Source: Candidatus Methanomethylicia archaeon (GTDB lineage: Archaea; Thermoproteota; Methanomethylicia; CALHIW01). From it: a DNA stretch of 40,004 nt. The stretch covers positions 1 to 40,004 of the forward strand of contig CALHIW010000075.1 of assembly GCA_938030905.1 (NCBI GenBank). The letters are read 5' to 3'. The position numbers and the translations under genes are program-made. How positions within the stretch are numbered: the stretch's first letter is position 1; every line of letters begins with the position of its first letter. The notes below the pieces were generated by a model, which saw only the letters and a list, made by a program, of their open reading frames with translations, had not been told where the DNA came from and searched no databases. Below are positions 27,278 to 35,718 of this stretch, one piece after another.

Positions 27278-28033
27278 ATGAAGTTTAGAGATGGCTTAAC
27301 ATCGTTAACATCTATTACTGTATTTACTTTACTATGGGAACTGGCTTCAGAAATTCGAATTCTTCCTGCTACTTTACCTAGGCCTATTGATGTTGCTTTC
27401 TCCATTTATACATTAATAGATAAAATTCCAGTACATGCATATCATAGTATTAGCCATTTCATGGCCGGATTTGCTATGGCTTTAGTTATTGCTATTCCTA
27501 TTGGCGCGTTGTCTGGATGGTACCATTTAGTAAGGGCTTTTATTAAGCCTATAGTAGAGATTATTAGACCAATTCCGCCAATAGCATGGATTCCATTCGC
27601 CCTCATATCTTTTAGAAATGATTTTGAAGCATCCTCCCTCATAATATTTATAGGTTCCTTCTTTCCAATATTTACAAATACCTTTCTAGGATTTAGTAAT
27701 GTACCATTAGAGTACGTAGAAATAGCTAAGACGTTAGGAGCTAGTGATCTATATATTCTAGTTAAAGTTGCTCTTCCATCCTCTCTTCCATCTATACTAA
27801 GTGGTATTAGAACTGGTGTAGGTATTGGATGGATGTGCGTTGTTGCAGCTGAAATGTTTGGTCCTCCAGGTCTAGGTCTTCAAATAATGAATATGAGATA
27901 TTTGCATGATATATCTGCAGTAGCAGCATACATGTTAATTATCGGTGTAATAGGCTTTATTCTCGAGAGAATTGTTAGAATTGTTGAGATTAAAACTTTA
28001 AAGTGGCAAAAAGGCTTTATTAGACAATTTTAA
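27278..28033 (+). CDS. ABC transporter permease, sulfonate/nitrate/taurine family
   Basis: Membrane channel subunit of the importer, 251 residues with about six transmembrane helices. The inner-membrane signature runs EIAKTLGASDLYILVKVALP, followed by SSLPSILSGIRTGVGIGWMC, the EAA loop that docks on the ATPase. IPIGALSGWYHLVRAFIKPI and EIIRPIPPIAWIPFALI are typical of the SsuC/TauC group. It lies 29 bases after the binding-protein gene. Its TAA is immediately followed by the GTG start of the ATPase, so translation is coupled. The family is certain. Confidence 0.9.
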   Translation: MKFRDGLTSLTSITVFTLLWELASEIRILPATLPRPIDVAFSIYTLIDKIPVHAYHSISHFMAGFAMALVIAIPIGALSGWYHLVRAFIKPIVEIIRPIPPIAWIPFALISFRNDFEASSLIIFIGSFFPIFTNTFLGFSNVPLEYVEIAKTLGASDLYILVKVALPSSLPSILSGIRTGVGIGWMCVVAAEMFGPPGLGLQIMNMRYLHDISAVAAYMLIIGVIGFILERIVRIVEIKTLKWQKGFIRQF

Positions 28034-28789
28034 GTGGTTGTATTGGCTGAGCTAAATATTGTAGGTGTTAGCAAATCTTTCAATAATCTTAAAGTACTTA
28101 ATAACATATCATTCACCGCTAAACCTGGAAAGCTTATTGGGGTTTTAGGTCCTTCAGGCTGTGGTAAAACAACTCTTCTAAGAGTTTTAAGCGGTATCGA
28201 AAAGGCAGATTCCGGTAAAGTGCTTATTAATAATGAAGCACCCGACACATGTAAACATAAAATAGGCTATGTTCCTCAGAGCCTTACACTATATCCTTGG
28301 AGAACTGTTGAGGAAAACGTCCTATTTGGATTGGAAATTAGGGGTACTGATAAAAAATCCAGTAGTGAACTTGCTTATAATCTTCTTAAAGCTGTAGGAT
28401 TATATGAATTTAAAGATTATTATCCTCATGAAATATCTGGAGGTATGAAAGCTAGGGCATGTCTTGCAAGGGCTTTAGCTATAGATCCCGATGTCCTACT
28501 AATGGATGAGCCCTTTGCAAATATTGATACCCAAACAAGATACTACCTTCAGCTTGAAGTTCTTAAAATTCATCAGAAATATAAGAAAACCACTGTGTTT
28601 GTAAGTCATAATGTTGAGGAAATAGTTTTTTTAGCTGATACCGTAATTGTTTTAACAAGAAGGCCAGCAACGGTAAAGAAAGAACTAGATCTCTCAACAA
28701 TACTACCGAAGCCCAGAAGCATATTTAGTGAAGAATTTCTAAACATTAGGAAAAACCTTATCCAACTAATTCAGGAAGAATTTACATAA
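28034..28789 (+). CDS. ABC transporter ATP-binding protein, sulfonate/nitrate/taurine family
   Basis: Cytoplasmic ATPase that drives the importer, 251 residues. Walker A is GPSGCGKTT (about 36-44). The Q loop lies in YVPQSLTLYPWRTVEENV, and the signature is EISGGMKARACLARAL. Walker B is VLLMDEPFANID and the switch His is in VFVSHNVEEIVFLAD. The LYPWRTVEENV segment is characteristic of the SsuB/TauB subfamily. The start is GTG directly abutting the permease stop, with TTG 28043 as an alternative. It completes an apparently functional transporter operon placed 0.7 kb before the membrane redox cluster. Confidence 0.9.
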   Translation: MVVLAELNIVGVSKSFNNLKVLNNISFTAKPGKLIGVLGPSGCGKTTLLRVLSGIEKADSGKVLINNEAPDTCKHKIGYVPQSLTLYPWRTVEENVLFGLEIRGTDKKSSSELAYNLLKAVGLYEFKDYYPHEISGGMKARACLARALAIDPDVLLMDEPFANIDTQTRYYLQLEVLKIHQKYKKTTVFVSHNVEEIVFLADTVIVLTRRPATVKKELDLSTILPKPRSIFSEEFLNIRKNLIQLIQEEFT

Positions 28790-29024
28790 AAGTTTCTAAC
28801 CTAATGTCATTAGAAACTCACTAGAAGCATCTGATAATATTTTCAAAACAGCACAATTATACCTCATATCAAATATCATGAGACCGTTTTCCTAATACTT
28901 ACATGTCATACACGTAGACTTAACATTATAATATATTCCTTAAGAACCAATTAAGACTGTAGAGCTCCATTATAGGTCTTATTAATGAAGTTTATAATTA
29001 TTGTAAAATTATTCTCAATACATT

Positions 29025-29369
29025 CTACCCATCTTCATCTTTAATGCTATTCAAATCTATTTTTCCAATACATGAATCACATTGAAAACCCTTCTTTTCT
29101 AAATCTACATTAAGCTCTTTTAGGCTCAAATATGCTGGATGAAAATCACCATTTTCAGCTAATGTTTTAAGAATTTCTATTCCATAGTTATAGTTTTCCT
29201 CTTGAATATATTTAAATGCCTCCATATATAAAACAATCTTTATTGACTCTCCCACCTCTTCATTCTCGACGTATCCAGGATCATAGTAGAGTTTACCAAG
29301 ACATTTATTACATAGCTTATATCTAAATAAGACCTTAAGCGCTGAATCAATAGTTGCCAACTCAGTCAT
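29025..29369 (-). CDS. Stand-alone Pus10-like N-terminal zinc domain
   Basis: A 114-residue protein resembling only the N-terminal part of archaeal tRNA pseudouridine synthase Pus10. RYKLCNKCLGKLYYDP holds the first Cys pair (Cys20, Cys23). GESIKIVLYMEAFKYI and GIEILKTLAENGDFHPAYLSL match the helical part. GFQCDSCIGKID holds the second Cys pair (Cys97, Cys100). In full-length Pus10 (about 400 residues) a THUMP-like region and the catalytic domain follow. Here the frame stops at 29025 and no continuation is seen in other frames down to 28800. It may be a truncated gene, a split Pus10 whose catalytic half is elsewhere, or a distinct small protein. A TTTAAATATTT box lies about 25 bases upstream. 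Confidence 0.6.
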   Translation of the reverse strand: MTELATIDSALKVLFRYKLCNKCLGKLYYDPGYVENEEVGESIKIVLYMEAFKYIQEENYNYGIEILKTLAENGDFHPAYLSLKELNVDLEKKGFQCDSCIGKIDLNSIKDEDG

Positions 29370-29488
29370 GAATAAATATTGAATACATTAAATATTTAAA
29401 CATTTACAGGAATATCTTAAACATTCTTAATCTAGCAATTAATGCAGTCCTCATATAGAATCATTAATAAGATTTTGGAAAAATTTAT

Positions 29489-31495
29489 ATGAGTGTTGAC
29501 TCAACTAATCTCGCTATGAATCTAACTTCCCCATCACCAACGTTAATGTATGCTTTAGCTATTGGGTCGTTGGTGATGTTTATTTATGGTTTCTACATTA
29601 GAGTTAAGGTTTACGGTATTACTGGATTTATTAATCAGTTTAAGTATTTTTCTAGAAATTATATTAAGTTTTTAAAGGATGTTCTTCTTCAAGGTAGAGT
29701 ATTAAATGATCCTTACATTGGTATTTCACATTTTCTAATTATGTATAACTTCCTAATACTTCTATTTGGAAAAGTTATTCTCGGCTTTCCCTTTCTATTT
29801 AATCTAAATCTTCCATTAGTGCTAATTTTTGGTAGCTTCTATTTTCAGTATTCAAGTTTAATTATGGACATCTCCGGTATTCTATTTATTGTAGGTGTTT
29901 GTCTAGCATTAATTAGAAGAATGGTGATTAGACCTTGGAAGCTTGAAACTGGAATGGAAGATTTTCTAGCTCTAGCAGCTTTACTATATCTAGGGCTATC
30001 AGGATTATTAACTGAAAGTTTTAAACTTAGATTTTCCCCATCATCTCCCACATGGTCTCCTATAGGCTCTATGATCTCACTACTTTTGACTGGTATACCA
30101 ATTAGTACTGCGGAAACTCTTCATATATTGTTTTGGTGGTCACACGTCCTTGTAGCATGCATTATTATAGCAGCTACTCCATACTCTAAGTTTTGGCATA
30201 TTTTAGCTGTACCAGGGAATATTGCTATTCAATCTGATAAGCCATTAGGCTCATTAGCAACTCCATTCCTACTATCTGAGTTGCTAAGCAATCCTGAGGT
30301 GATGGAGAAGGTTCGATTTGGAGTAGGTAGTGTTTGGGATCTTGATTGGCCTAGTAAGTTTATGATTGATTCCTGTACTAATTGTGGAAGATGTGATGAA
30401 GTTTGTCCTGCTGTAGCTTCAAAGAGAGCTTTAAAGCCTAGAGTGATAATTCAAAAACTTAAAAAACAACTCATAACTGGGCATATTGAAACGTTAACCG
30501 GCTCAATAATATCTGAAGATGAGATCTGGTCCTGTACAACATGTGGGAAATGCATGATCACATGTCCTGCATGGATAAGTCACGTAGACTTTATAGTTGA
30601 TCTTAGAAGATGGCTTATAGGAAATTCTAGACTTGATAAGAGGAAAAGCGATCTATTAAGTAATCTAGCTTATTCCTCAAATAGCTTAGGAATGCCGCAG
30701 TGGGATAGACAAGAATTAGCAGCTAAGTTAAATGTTAGAACTATTCATGAAAATTCTAACGTTGAATATTTACTTTGGATTGGATGTTTAGCCTCATATG
30801 ATAGTAGAGCTATTAAAATTTTGGAATCCCTCATAAAGATTCTTAAAAATGCTAATATAAGTTTTACAGTGCTTGGAGCTGAAGAGACATGCTGCGGTGA
30901 TCCTGCGAGGAGACTAGGGGAAGAAAGCAGATTTCAAGAAATAGCATTGAATAATATTGAACTATTTAAGAAGTATGATATCAAGAAAATACTAACTCTT
31001 TGTCCACATTGCTATAATACATTTAAAAATGAATATCAAAAACTTGGATTATTAAATACTGAGGTTTACCACTACTCTGAGCTTATTGAAAATCTTATAA
31101 GACGGGGGGCTGTCAGAATGAGCAAAACAGTAGCTACTGTGGTGGTACTTCATGATCCATGCTATTTATCACGATACAACAACATATACAATCAACCTAG
31201 AGCTATTTTAAAACAAGTTCCAGGATTAAAGGTTAAGGAGGCTGGGAATAGAGGGAAAAAGACATTTTGTTGTGGGGGTGGTGGTGCAAACTATTGGTAT
31301 GAAGTACCTGAAGAGAGAAGAATCAGCGTTATAAGACTTGAAGAGCTTACAGATCTAAATGTAGAAAGAGTGATTACTGAGTGTCCATTTTGCTTAGCAA
31401 TGCTTGAAGATGCTGCAAGAATTAAGGGTATTGATGAGAAAATATCTATATGTGATTTAACCGAAATTGTTTCTAAATCTTTAGATGGAGTGTGA
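29489..31495 (+). CDS. Membrane cytochrome b / Fe-S oxidoreductase fusion (ETF:menaquinone oxidoreductase-like, DsrMK-like)
   Basis: A 668-residue fusion. Residues 1-240 carry about five to six transmembrane helices of NarI type, with histidines in GISHFLIMYNF and HILFWWSHVLV and the ending PYSKFWHILAVPGN. A [4Fe-4S] ferredoxin domain follows with CTNCGRCDEVCP (from Cys296) and CTTCGKCMITCP (from Cys349). Two CCG domains as in HdrD/DsrK come last: WIGCLASYD, EETCCGDPARR and LCPHC in the first, DPCYLSRY, FCCGGGGANYW and ECPFC in the second. This architecture is that of Emo-type ETF:(methyl)menaquinone oxidoreductases, and also of fused DsrM-DsrK. The presence of etfBA and acyl-CoA dehydrogenase favours the first, the DsrJOP-like genes just downstream the second. 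It likely starts a redox operon. Confidence 0.85.
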   Translation: MSVDSTNLAMNLTSPSPTLMYALAIGSLVMFIYGFYIRVKVYGITGFINQFKYFSRNYIKFLKDVLLQGRVLNDPYIGISHFLIMYNFLILLFGKVILGFPFLFNLNLPLVLIFGSFYFQYSSLIMDISGILFIVGVCLALIRRMVIRPWKLETGMEDFLALAALLYLGLSGLLTESFKLRFSPSSPTWSPIGSMISLLLTGIPISTAETLHILFWWSHVLVACIIIAATPYSKFWHILAVPGNIAIQSDKPLGSLATPFLLSELLSNPEVMEKVRFGVGSVWDLDWPSKFMIDSCTNCGRCDEVCPAVASKRALKPRVIIQKLKKQLITGHIETLTGSIISEDEIWSCTTCGKCMITCPAWISHVDFIVDLRRWLIGNSRLDKRKSDLLSNLAYSSNSLGMPQWDRQELAAKLNVRTIHENSNVEYLLWIGCLASYDSRAIKILESLIKILKNANISFTVLGAEETCCGDPARRLGEESRFQEIALNNIELFKKYDIKKILTLCPHCYNTFKNEYQKLGLLNTEVYHYSELIENLIRRGAVRMSKTVATVVVLHDPCYLSRYNNIYNQPRAILKQVPGLKVKEAGNRGKKTFCCGGGGANYWYEVPEERRISVIRLEELTDLNVERVITECPFCLAMLEDAARIKGIDEKISICDLTEIVSKSLDGV

Positions 31496-31528
31496 TTATG
31501 GTTACTAAATTATTATGGAGGTGGTTTT

Positions 31529-32047
31529 ATGAGTATTATTAAAGTACTTGCTGATTACCCACGTCTTATTATAGTTTTACTTCTAGGACTATGTATTATA
31601 CTAATACTAGCGTTAAGTATTCCACCATATGTTTCACCACAAGAACCCTACTGCTATGGATGTCATAGATACATATATTTAGGAAATCATAGTAAACTTG
31701 GCGATGAGCCAAAGGTATGCTCTTTCTGTCATATTGTTAGCTGGCCTATTGAACCAAATCATGGCGCACTACGTCTACTAAATGGTACAATAATTAAAGA
31801 TAAAACAATACAGTGTAGTCAATGTCATGCTAAAGAGCCTAATCTATGGAATGAAAGCGTTCACACTATAATTAATTACACATGGGAATCCTCATGGATA
31901 GTACGTCCATCACGGCTGGAAGATGTTACTCTTCAGCCACCATTAATTACTCCAAGTCCAGTTCCCTTAAAATATCAATATGTTATTCCATTATTGACAC
32001 TACTAGCTATTCTAGTAATTGTTTTAGCTAAACCTAGTTTAAGGTGA
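31529..32047 (+). CDS. Membrane-anchored triheme cytochrome c (DsrJ-like)
   Basis: A 172-residue c-type cytochrome. One N-terminal hydrophobic helix (about 13-32) precedes three CxxCH haem sites: CYGCH (42-46), CSFCH (64-68) and CSQCH (96-100). A second hydrophobic helix is at the C-terminus (about 148-167). The haem part should face outside the cell. Three haems in a small anchored protein, followed by a Tat ferredoxin and NrfD protein, is the DsrJ-DsrO-DsrP order of DsrMKJOP/Hme complexes. Sequence similarity to DsrJ itself is weak by eye, and the C-terminal anchor is unusual. A strong GGAGGTGG ribosome-binding site lies seven bases upstream. It needs a cytochrome c maturation system, which is not in the window. 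Confidence 0.8.
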   Translation: MSIIKVLADYPRLIIVLLLGLCIILILALSIPPYVSPQEPYCYGCHRYIYLGNHSKLGDEPKVCSFCHIVSWPIEPNHGALRLLNGTIIKDKTIQCSQCHAKEPNLWNESVHTIINYTWESSWIVRPSRLEDVTLQPPLITPSPVPLKYQYVIPLLTLLAILVIVLAKPSLR

Positions 32048-32051
32048 TGTA

Positions 32052-32831
32052 ATGGGTAGTGTAAGTAGAAGAGATTTTCTAAAGATACTATGTATAGCCC
32101 CTATTCTTTTATTTACATCAAAAATCCTCACAGAATCCATTAAACTTAGTAGTGAAGTTAGTAGTACGGAATCTAACAACAATATTTTCCCTAAGTATGC
32201 CATGGTAATAGATCTATCTAAATGTACTGGATGTAGGATATGTATGTATGCATGCATTAAGGAGAACAATATAGGTAGAAATTCTGGGTTCAGCTATATT
32301 AAGGTCTATGCTTTACCCCGTGGTGTACTCGATATAGATATTGGTGATGAATGTTATAGCGAAACTGAAGAGGATAAATGGTATATACCTGTTCAGTGTA
32401 TGCAATGTGATGATCCACCATGTGTTAAAGTATGTCCTGTAGGTGCAACCTTTAAACTTGAAACCGGTGTTGTTTGGGTAGATCATAGGAGATGTATTGG
32501 ATGTAGATTATGCATGGCTGCCTGTCCATATAATGCCAGGCGTTTTAACTGGATCTGGCCTCAAGTACCTAAAGATGAACTGAATCCCAATGCTCTCCCA
32601 CCTAGACCTGCTGGAGTTGTAGAGAAATGTATTTTCTGCCCTCATCGAGTTACACGTGGATTAAAACCTAGATGTGTTATCGAATGTCCAACAGGTGCCA
32701 GATATTTTGGTGATTTAAACAATCCTGAAAGTGAGGTATCGAAGCTCATAAGGGAAAACGTATCCTTTAGGCTCAGAGAGGATCTTGGATATAAGCCCCG
32801 TATTTACTATATTAATAGGGGATATAAATGA
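32052..32831 (+). CDS. Tat-exported four-cluster ferredoxin subunit (DsrO/PsrB/NrfC-like)
   Basis: Electron-transfer subunit of 259 residues expected on the outer face of the membrane. It begins with a twin-arginine signal (VSRRDFLKILCIAPILLF, Arg5-Arg6). Four cysteine groups for [4Fe-4S] clusters follow: CTGCRICMYAC, CMQCDDPPCVKVCPVGA, CIGCRLCMAACPYNARR, and CIFC...CVIECPTGARY. This is the DMSO-reductase-type beta-subunit fold also used by DsrO. It starts four bases after the cytochrome gene's stop, with AGGTGATG overlapping that stop. Its own end overlaps the NrfD gene by four bases (ATGA). The Tat translocase genes at 38292-39621 could export it. Confidence 0.9.
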   Translation: MGSVSRRDFLKILCIAPILLFTSKILTESIKLSSEVSSTESNNNIFPKYAMVIDLSKCTGCRICMYACIKENNIGRNSGFSYIKVYALPRGVLDIDIGDECYSETEEDKWYIPVQCMQCDDPPCVKVCPVGATFKLETGVVWVDHRRCIGCRLCMAACPYNARRFNWIWPQVPKDELNPNALPPRPAGVVEKCIFCPHRVTRGLKPRCVIECPTGARYFGDLNNPESEVSKLIRENVSFRLREDLGYKPRIYYINRGYK

Positions 32832-34321
32832 ATTATGACATGAATGAGCTTAATAAAGTATTAAAACCTCTTACATATACATCAAAGAAATTTTACATAT
32901 TCACCTCAGTATTAATGGTAACCATTACATGGTTTTTATATGCTTGGTATATTCAGTTAGAGTATGGACTTGGAGTTACAGGTATGAGAGATTATGTTAT
33001 TTATGGATTATATATAGCTAACTTCGTTTTTCTAATAGGCGTTAGCCATGCTGGTATAGCTATTTCTGCTGGTGTTAGATTATTAAGAGTTATAGTTCTT
33101 AAGCCTATTGTTAGAATGGCTGAACTACTAACAGCTGTTAGTCTAGTTATAGCTTTTATGAATGTACTTTTTGATTTAGGTAGGCCTGAAAGAGTTCTTA
33201 ATATGTTTGCTTATGGAAGATGGCTTTCAGTTTTAGTATGGGATATGACATCAATAACAACATATTTAGTAGCAACAATAATATATCTTTATATAACGAT
33301 GAGAGAGGATATAGCGCTATGTGCTAAGTATCTTCTAAAGAGATCATGGCTATATAAAATAGCCTCATTAAAATATAAGTATGATATATTATCTAGGAAA
33401 GCTCATGAGAAGGCTGCATGGTGGCTTGCTCTAGTAATACTTCCAATAATGGTAAGTGTTCATACTGTTGTATCCTGGGTTTTTGGCTTAATGGTTAGGC
33501 CTGGATGGTATAATCCGTTTTTTGGGCCGTATTTTGTAACTGGGGCTATTGCTTCAGGTGTTGCAACAATTATAATGGTTGCTGCTGTTTTTAGAAAGAT
33601 TTTTCAATGGGAATTCCTTATCACTCCCCAGATATTTAGAATTTTATCCAATTTTCTTAGAGTTGTTTTAGCGATCTACGTATACTTCATGATATGTGAG
33701 CAGGTTACAATAAGATATTTAGGTCCAGCACGTGAAAAGGAGATTTCAAATATTCTCTTTTTTGGAGACTATGCAACTTTATACTGGTTTGTAGTGATCA
33801 TAACATTAGTTATCCCATTTATTATGCTTTCAACTTATACATTTATACCTAAATTTTTCAGCATAAAACTTATTGTTTTAGCTGCTACTCTGATCAATAT
33901 TGGATTATGGATTAAGAGAATTATAATAGTTATTCCTGTACTTTTAAGACCAGAACTACCGTATCCACTAGGTATATATATCCCAACATGGGTTGAGTTC
34001 TCACTTATAATTGGAGGATATGCTATAGCAGCATTAATTTATACCATATTTGTTAAGCTATTTCCAATAGTTGAATTAGCCATTATAGGCCCTCATGAAG
34101 CCTCAGAAAATTCAGAACCACAACTAAGGGTTAAAAAGGATCTTCCAGTAGCTTTAGCAATCATTGGTGTTTTAGCATTAATCTCTGGAATGTTGGGAAT
34201 GTCCTATGTAAAGTATCCATATTCATACCCCGAAGTACCCTGGGCACCAGCAGCATGGCTTCTGGGAATAATAACTTTACTGTCAATTCCACTAGCATAT
34301 GTACTATTTTTTAAGGAGTAA
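32828..34321 (+). CDS. NrfD/PsrC/DsrP-type membrane quinone-interacting subunit
   Basis: Integral membrane protein of 497 residues with about ten transmembrane helices. It probably exchanges electrons between the membrane quinone pool and the ferredoxin subunit. Family marks include YIANFVFLIGVSHAGIAISA, FDLGRPERVLNMF, and HTVVSWVFGLMVRPGWYNPF with GPYFVTGAIASGVATIIM. The length fits the larger NrfD proteins such as DsrP and HybB. ATG overlaps the stop of the ferredoxin gene, so the two are made in step. No molybdopterin or other catalytic subunit is encoded nearby, which again fits a DsrMKJOP-like complex rather than polysulfide or tetrathionate reductase. Confidence 0.88.
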   Translation: MNYDMNELNKVLKPLTYTSKKFYIFTSVLMVTITWFLYAWYIQLEYGLGVTGMRDYVIYGLYIANFVFLIGVSHAGIAISAGVRLLRVIVLKPIVRMAELLTAVSLVIAFMNVLFDLGRPERVLNMFAYGRWLSVLVWDMTSITTYLVATIIYLYITMREDIALCAKYLLKRSWLYKIASLKYKYDILSRKAHEKAAWWLALVILPIMVSVHTVVSWVFGLMVRPGWYNPFFGPYFVTGAIASGVATIIMVAAVFRKIFQWEFLITPQIFRILSNFLRVVLAIYVYFMICEQVTIRYLGPAREKEISNILFFGDYATLYWFVVIITLVIPFIMLSTYTFIPKFFSIKLIVLAATLINIGLWIKRIIIVIPVLLRPELPYPLGIYIPTWVEFSLIIGGYAIAALIYTIFVKLFPIVELAIIGPHEASENSEPQLRVKKDLPVALAIIGVLALISGMLGMSYVKYPYSYPEVPWAPAAWLLGIITLLSIPLAYVLFFKE

Positions 34322-34977
34322 CTGAGTATTTTAATCTTAATTATCACAGAGTCTATCATTGAAATTAAGATGTAAGTATTTATAGATAATAAATTCTATG
34401 TAAATTTCCTAATTTCATTTCAAATATATTTGAAATTAGCATGTGAAATCATGAATTCAGAATATGGAGAGGCAAAGTTGCACAGTTAATAACTAAAGAT
34501 TATTAAAGGGAAGATATTCTATGGTAGATATGCGAATTGTGGAGTCAAATAGTTAGTTATACATTTTATTCTCACAAATCTTTAATATAATGTATTTACC
34601 TCAATTAGGTTCTCAGCCCCAAATTACATCATGTTTTAAATCTACTACTCTATATAAAGCTCTTAATACTTAGCATCATCAGTTAATACAACACTTTGAA
34701 GCTCTAAGTAATCTTAGCTCTATCAAGAATTTAAACATATTTCACATCAACGAATCTATGTGTAAGACATATTTCCCAATAAGCACTCAAGCAACATAGT
34801 AACATATTCTATGCTCATAGCAGCATCATCAATCATAATAACCTTAATCCTCTTATCAAATTTGATAGCCTAAAATAAGCAATGATAATATAAATACGTA
34901 AACCCCTAACAATAGTAAAGTTAGCAAGATGAATATGAAGAAAGCAACTTTTATAAATTACTTCTAATTATGTAGTT
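34322..34977. other. Gene-free stretch within the redox cluster
   Basis: 656 bases. A perfect 18-base palindrome lies at 34418-34435. On the minus strand near 34860-34780 a short frame reads KVIMIDDAAMSIEYVTMLLE, perhaps a gene fragment. The right part has AT-rich sequence that could include a promoter for the cytochrome b gene. No tRNA or intact ORF was found. Confidence 0.4.
34418..34435. repeat. Perfect 18-base palindrome TTTCAAATATATTTGAAA
   Basis: It lies about 100 bases after the NrfD gene. It may act as a terminator stem or an operator. AT-rich sequence makes chance occurrence possible. Confidence 0.5.
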
Positions 34978-35718
34978 ATGACTTCTCAATACTTGGAAAT
35001 AGTTACGTTTAAAATTCTTCCATTAATTACTTATGTAGTTTTTACATTGGGTGTAATTCTTAAACTATCTTCATGGATTAAGCGTACATATAGTGTTTCC
35101 GCTAGGAATAATGTACTACCAATTAAAAAGCTAACATTATCTATTATTCTACAAACTTTAATATCAACTATTTCAAGATATGTATTACAGTTTAAGCTAT
35201 TAAGGGGCTCACATAAGCTTTGGGTAGTATCCTGGATAACTTTTCATATACCTGTACTTTTTATAATATTCGGGCATCTCCGCGGCTTTGGAGTGTGGTC
35301 CTTAGAATGGTTTACATGGATAGCACCTAAAGAATTTCTCAAATACACTCTTCCGATGATACTTGGAGTTGTAGTCATGGTAGCATTAATAACCCTAGTA
35401 ATGTATAGGCTGATTTACTTAAGATCAGTTTCAAACATAAGTAATTATATTGTTCTTTTCCTATTAATTTTAGTGGTTGGAAGTGGGAATTTAATGAGGT
35501 TTTCCCTATTTACTATTGAGGAAAAAGTGATTGTAATACCTCCAGGATTTACATTAAGATTAGAACATACACCTAATATTAACCTACTAATACTTCATTC
35601 AATACTTGTACAGATTCTAGTAATGTATGTTCCATTTAGTCCACTATTACATATATATGTATCACCATTTTTAATGATAGTAAATGAAGTAAAAAGAATT
35701 AGAATAAGTGAAAGCTAA
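34978..35718 (+). CDS. NarI/DsrM-like membrane cytochrome b
   Basis: Integral membrane protein of 246 residues with about five helices. Histidines are placed as in the gamma subunit of nitrate reductase and DsrM: SHKLW, WITFHIPVLFIIFGHLRGFG, and near the end LLILHSILVQILVMYVPFSP, followed by LLHIYVSPF. The PFSPLLHI ending is the usual NarI-type signature before the cytoplasmic tail. It would carry b haems and react with quinone. It lies 0.66 kb after the NrfD gene on the same strand. It may supply the DsrM role in the complex while the fusion at 29489 supplies a K-like role or acts separately. Family assignment is good, partner assignment is inferred. Confidence 0.75.
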   Translation: MTSQYLEIVTFKILPLITYVVFTLGVILKLSSWIKRTYSVSARNNVLPIKKLTLSIILQTLISTISRYVLQFKLLRGSHKLWVVSWITFHIPVLFIIFGHLRGFGVWSLEWFTWIAPKEFLKYTLPMILGVVVMVALITLVMYRLIYLRSVSNISNYIVLFLLILVVGSGNLMRFSLFTIEEKVIVIPPGFTLRLEHTPNINLLILHSILVQILVMYVPFSPLLHIYVSPFLMIVNEVKRIRISES

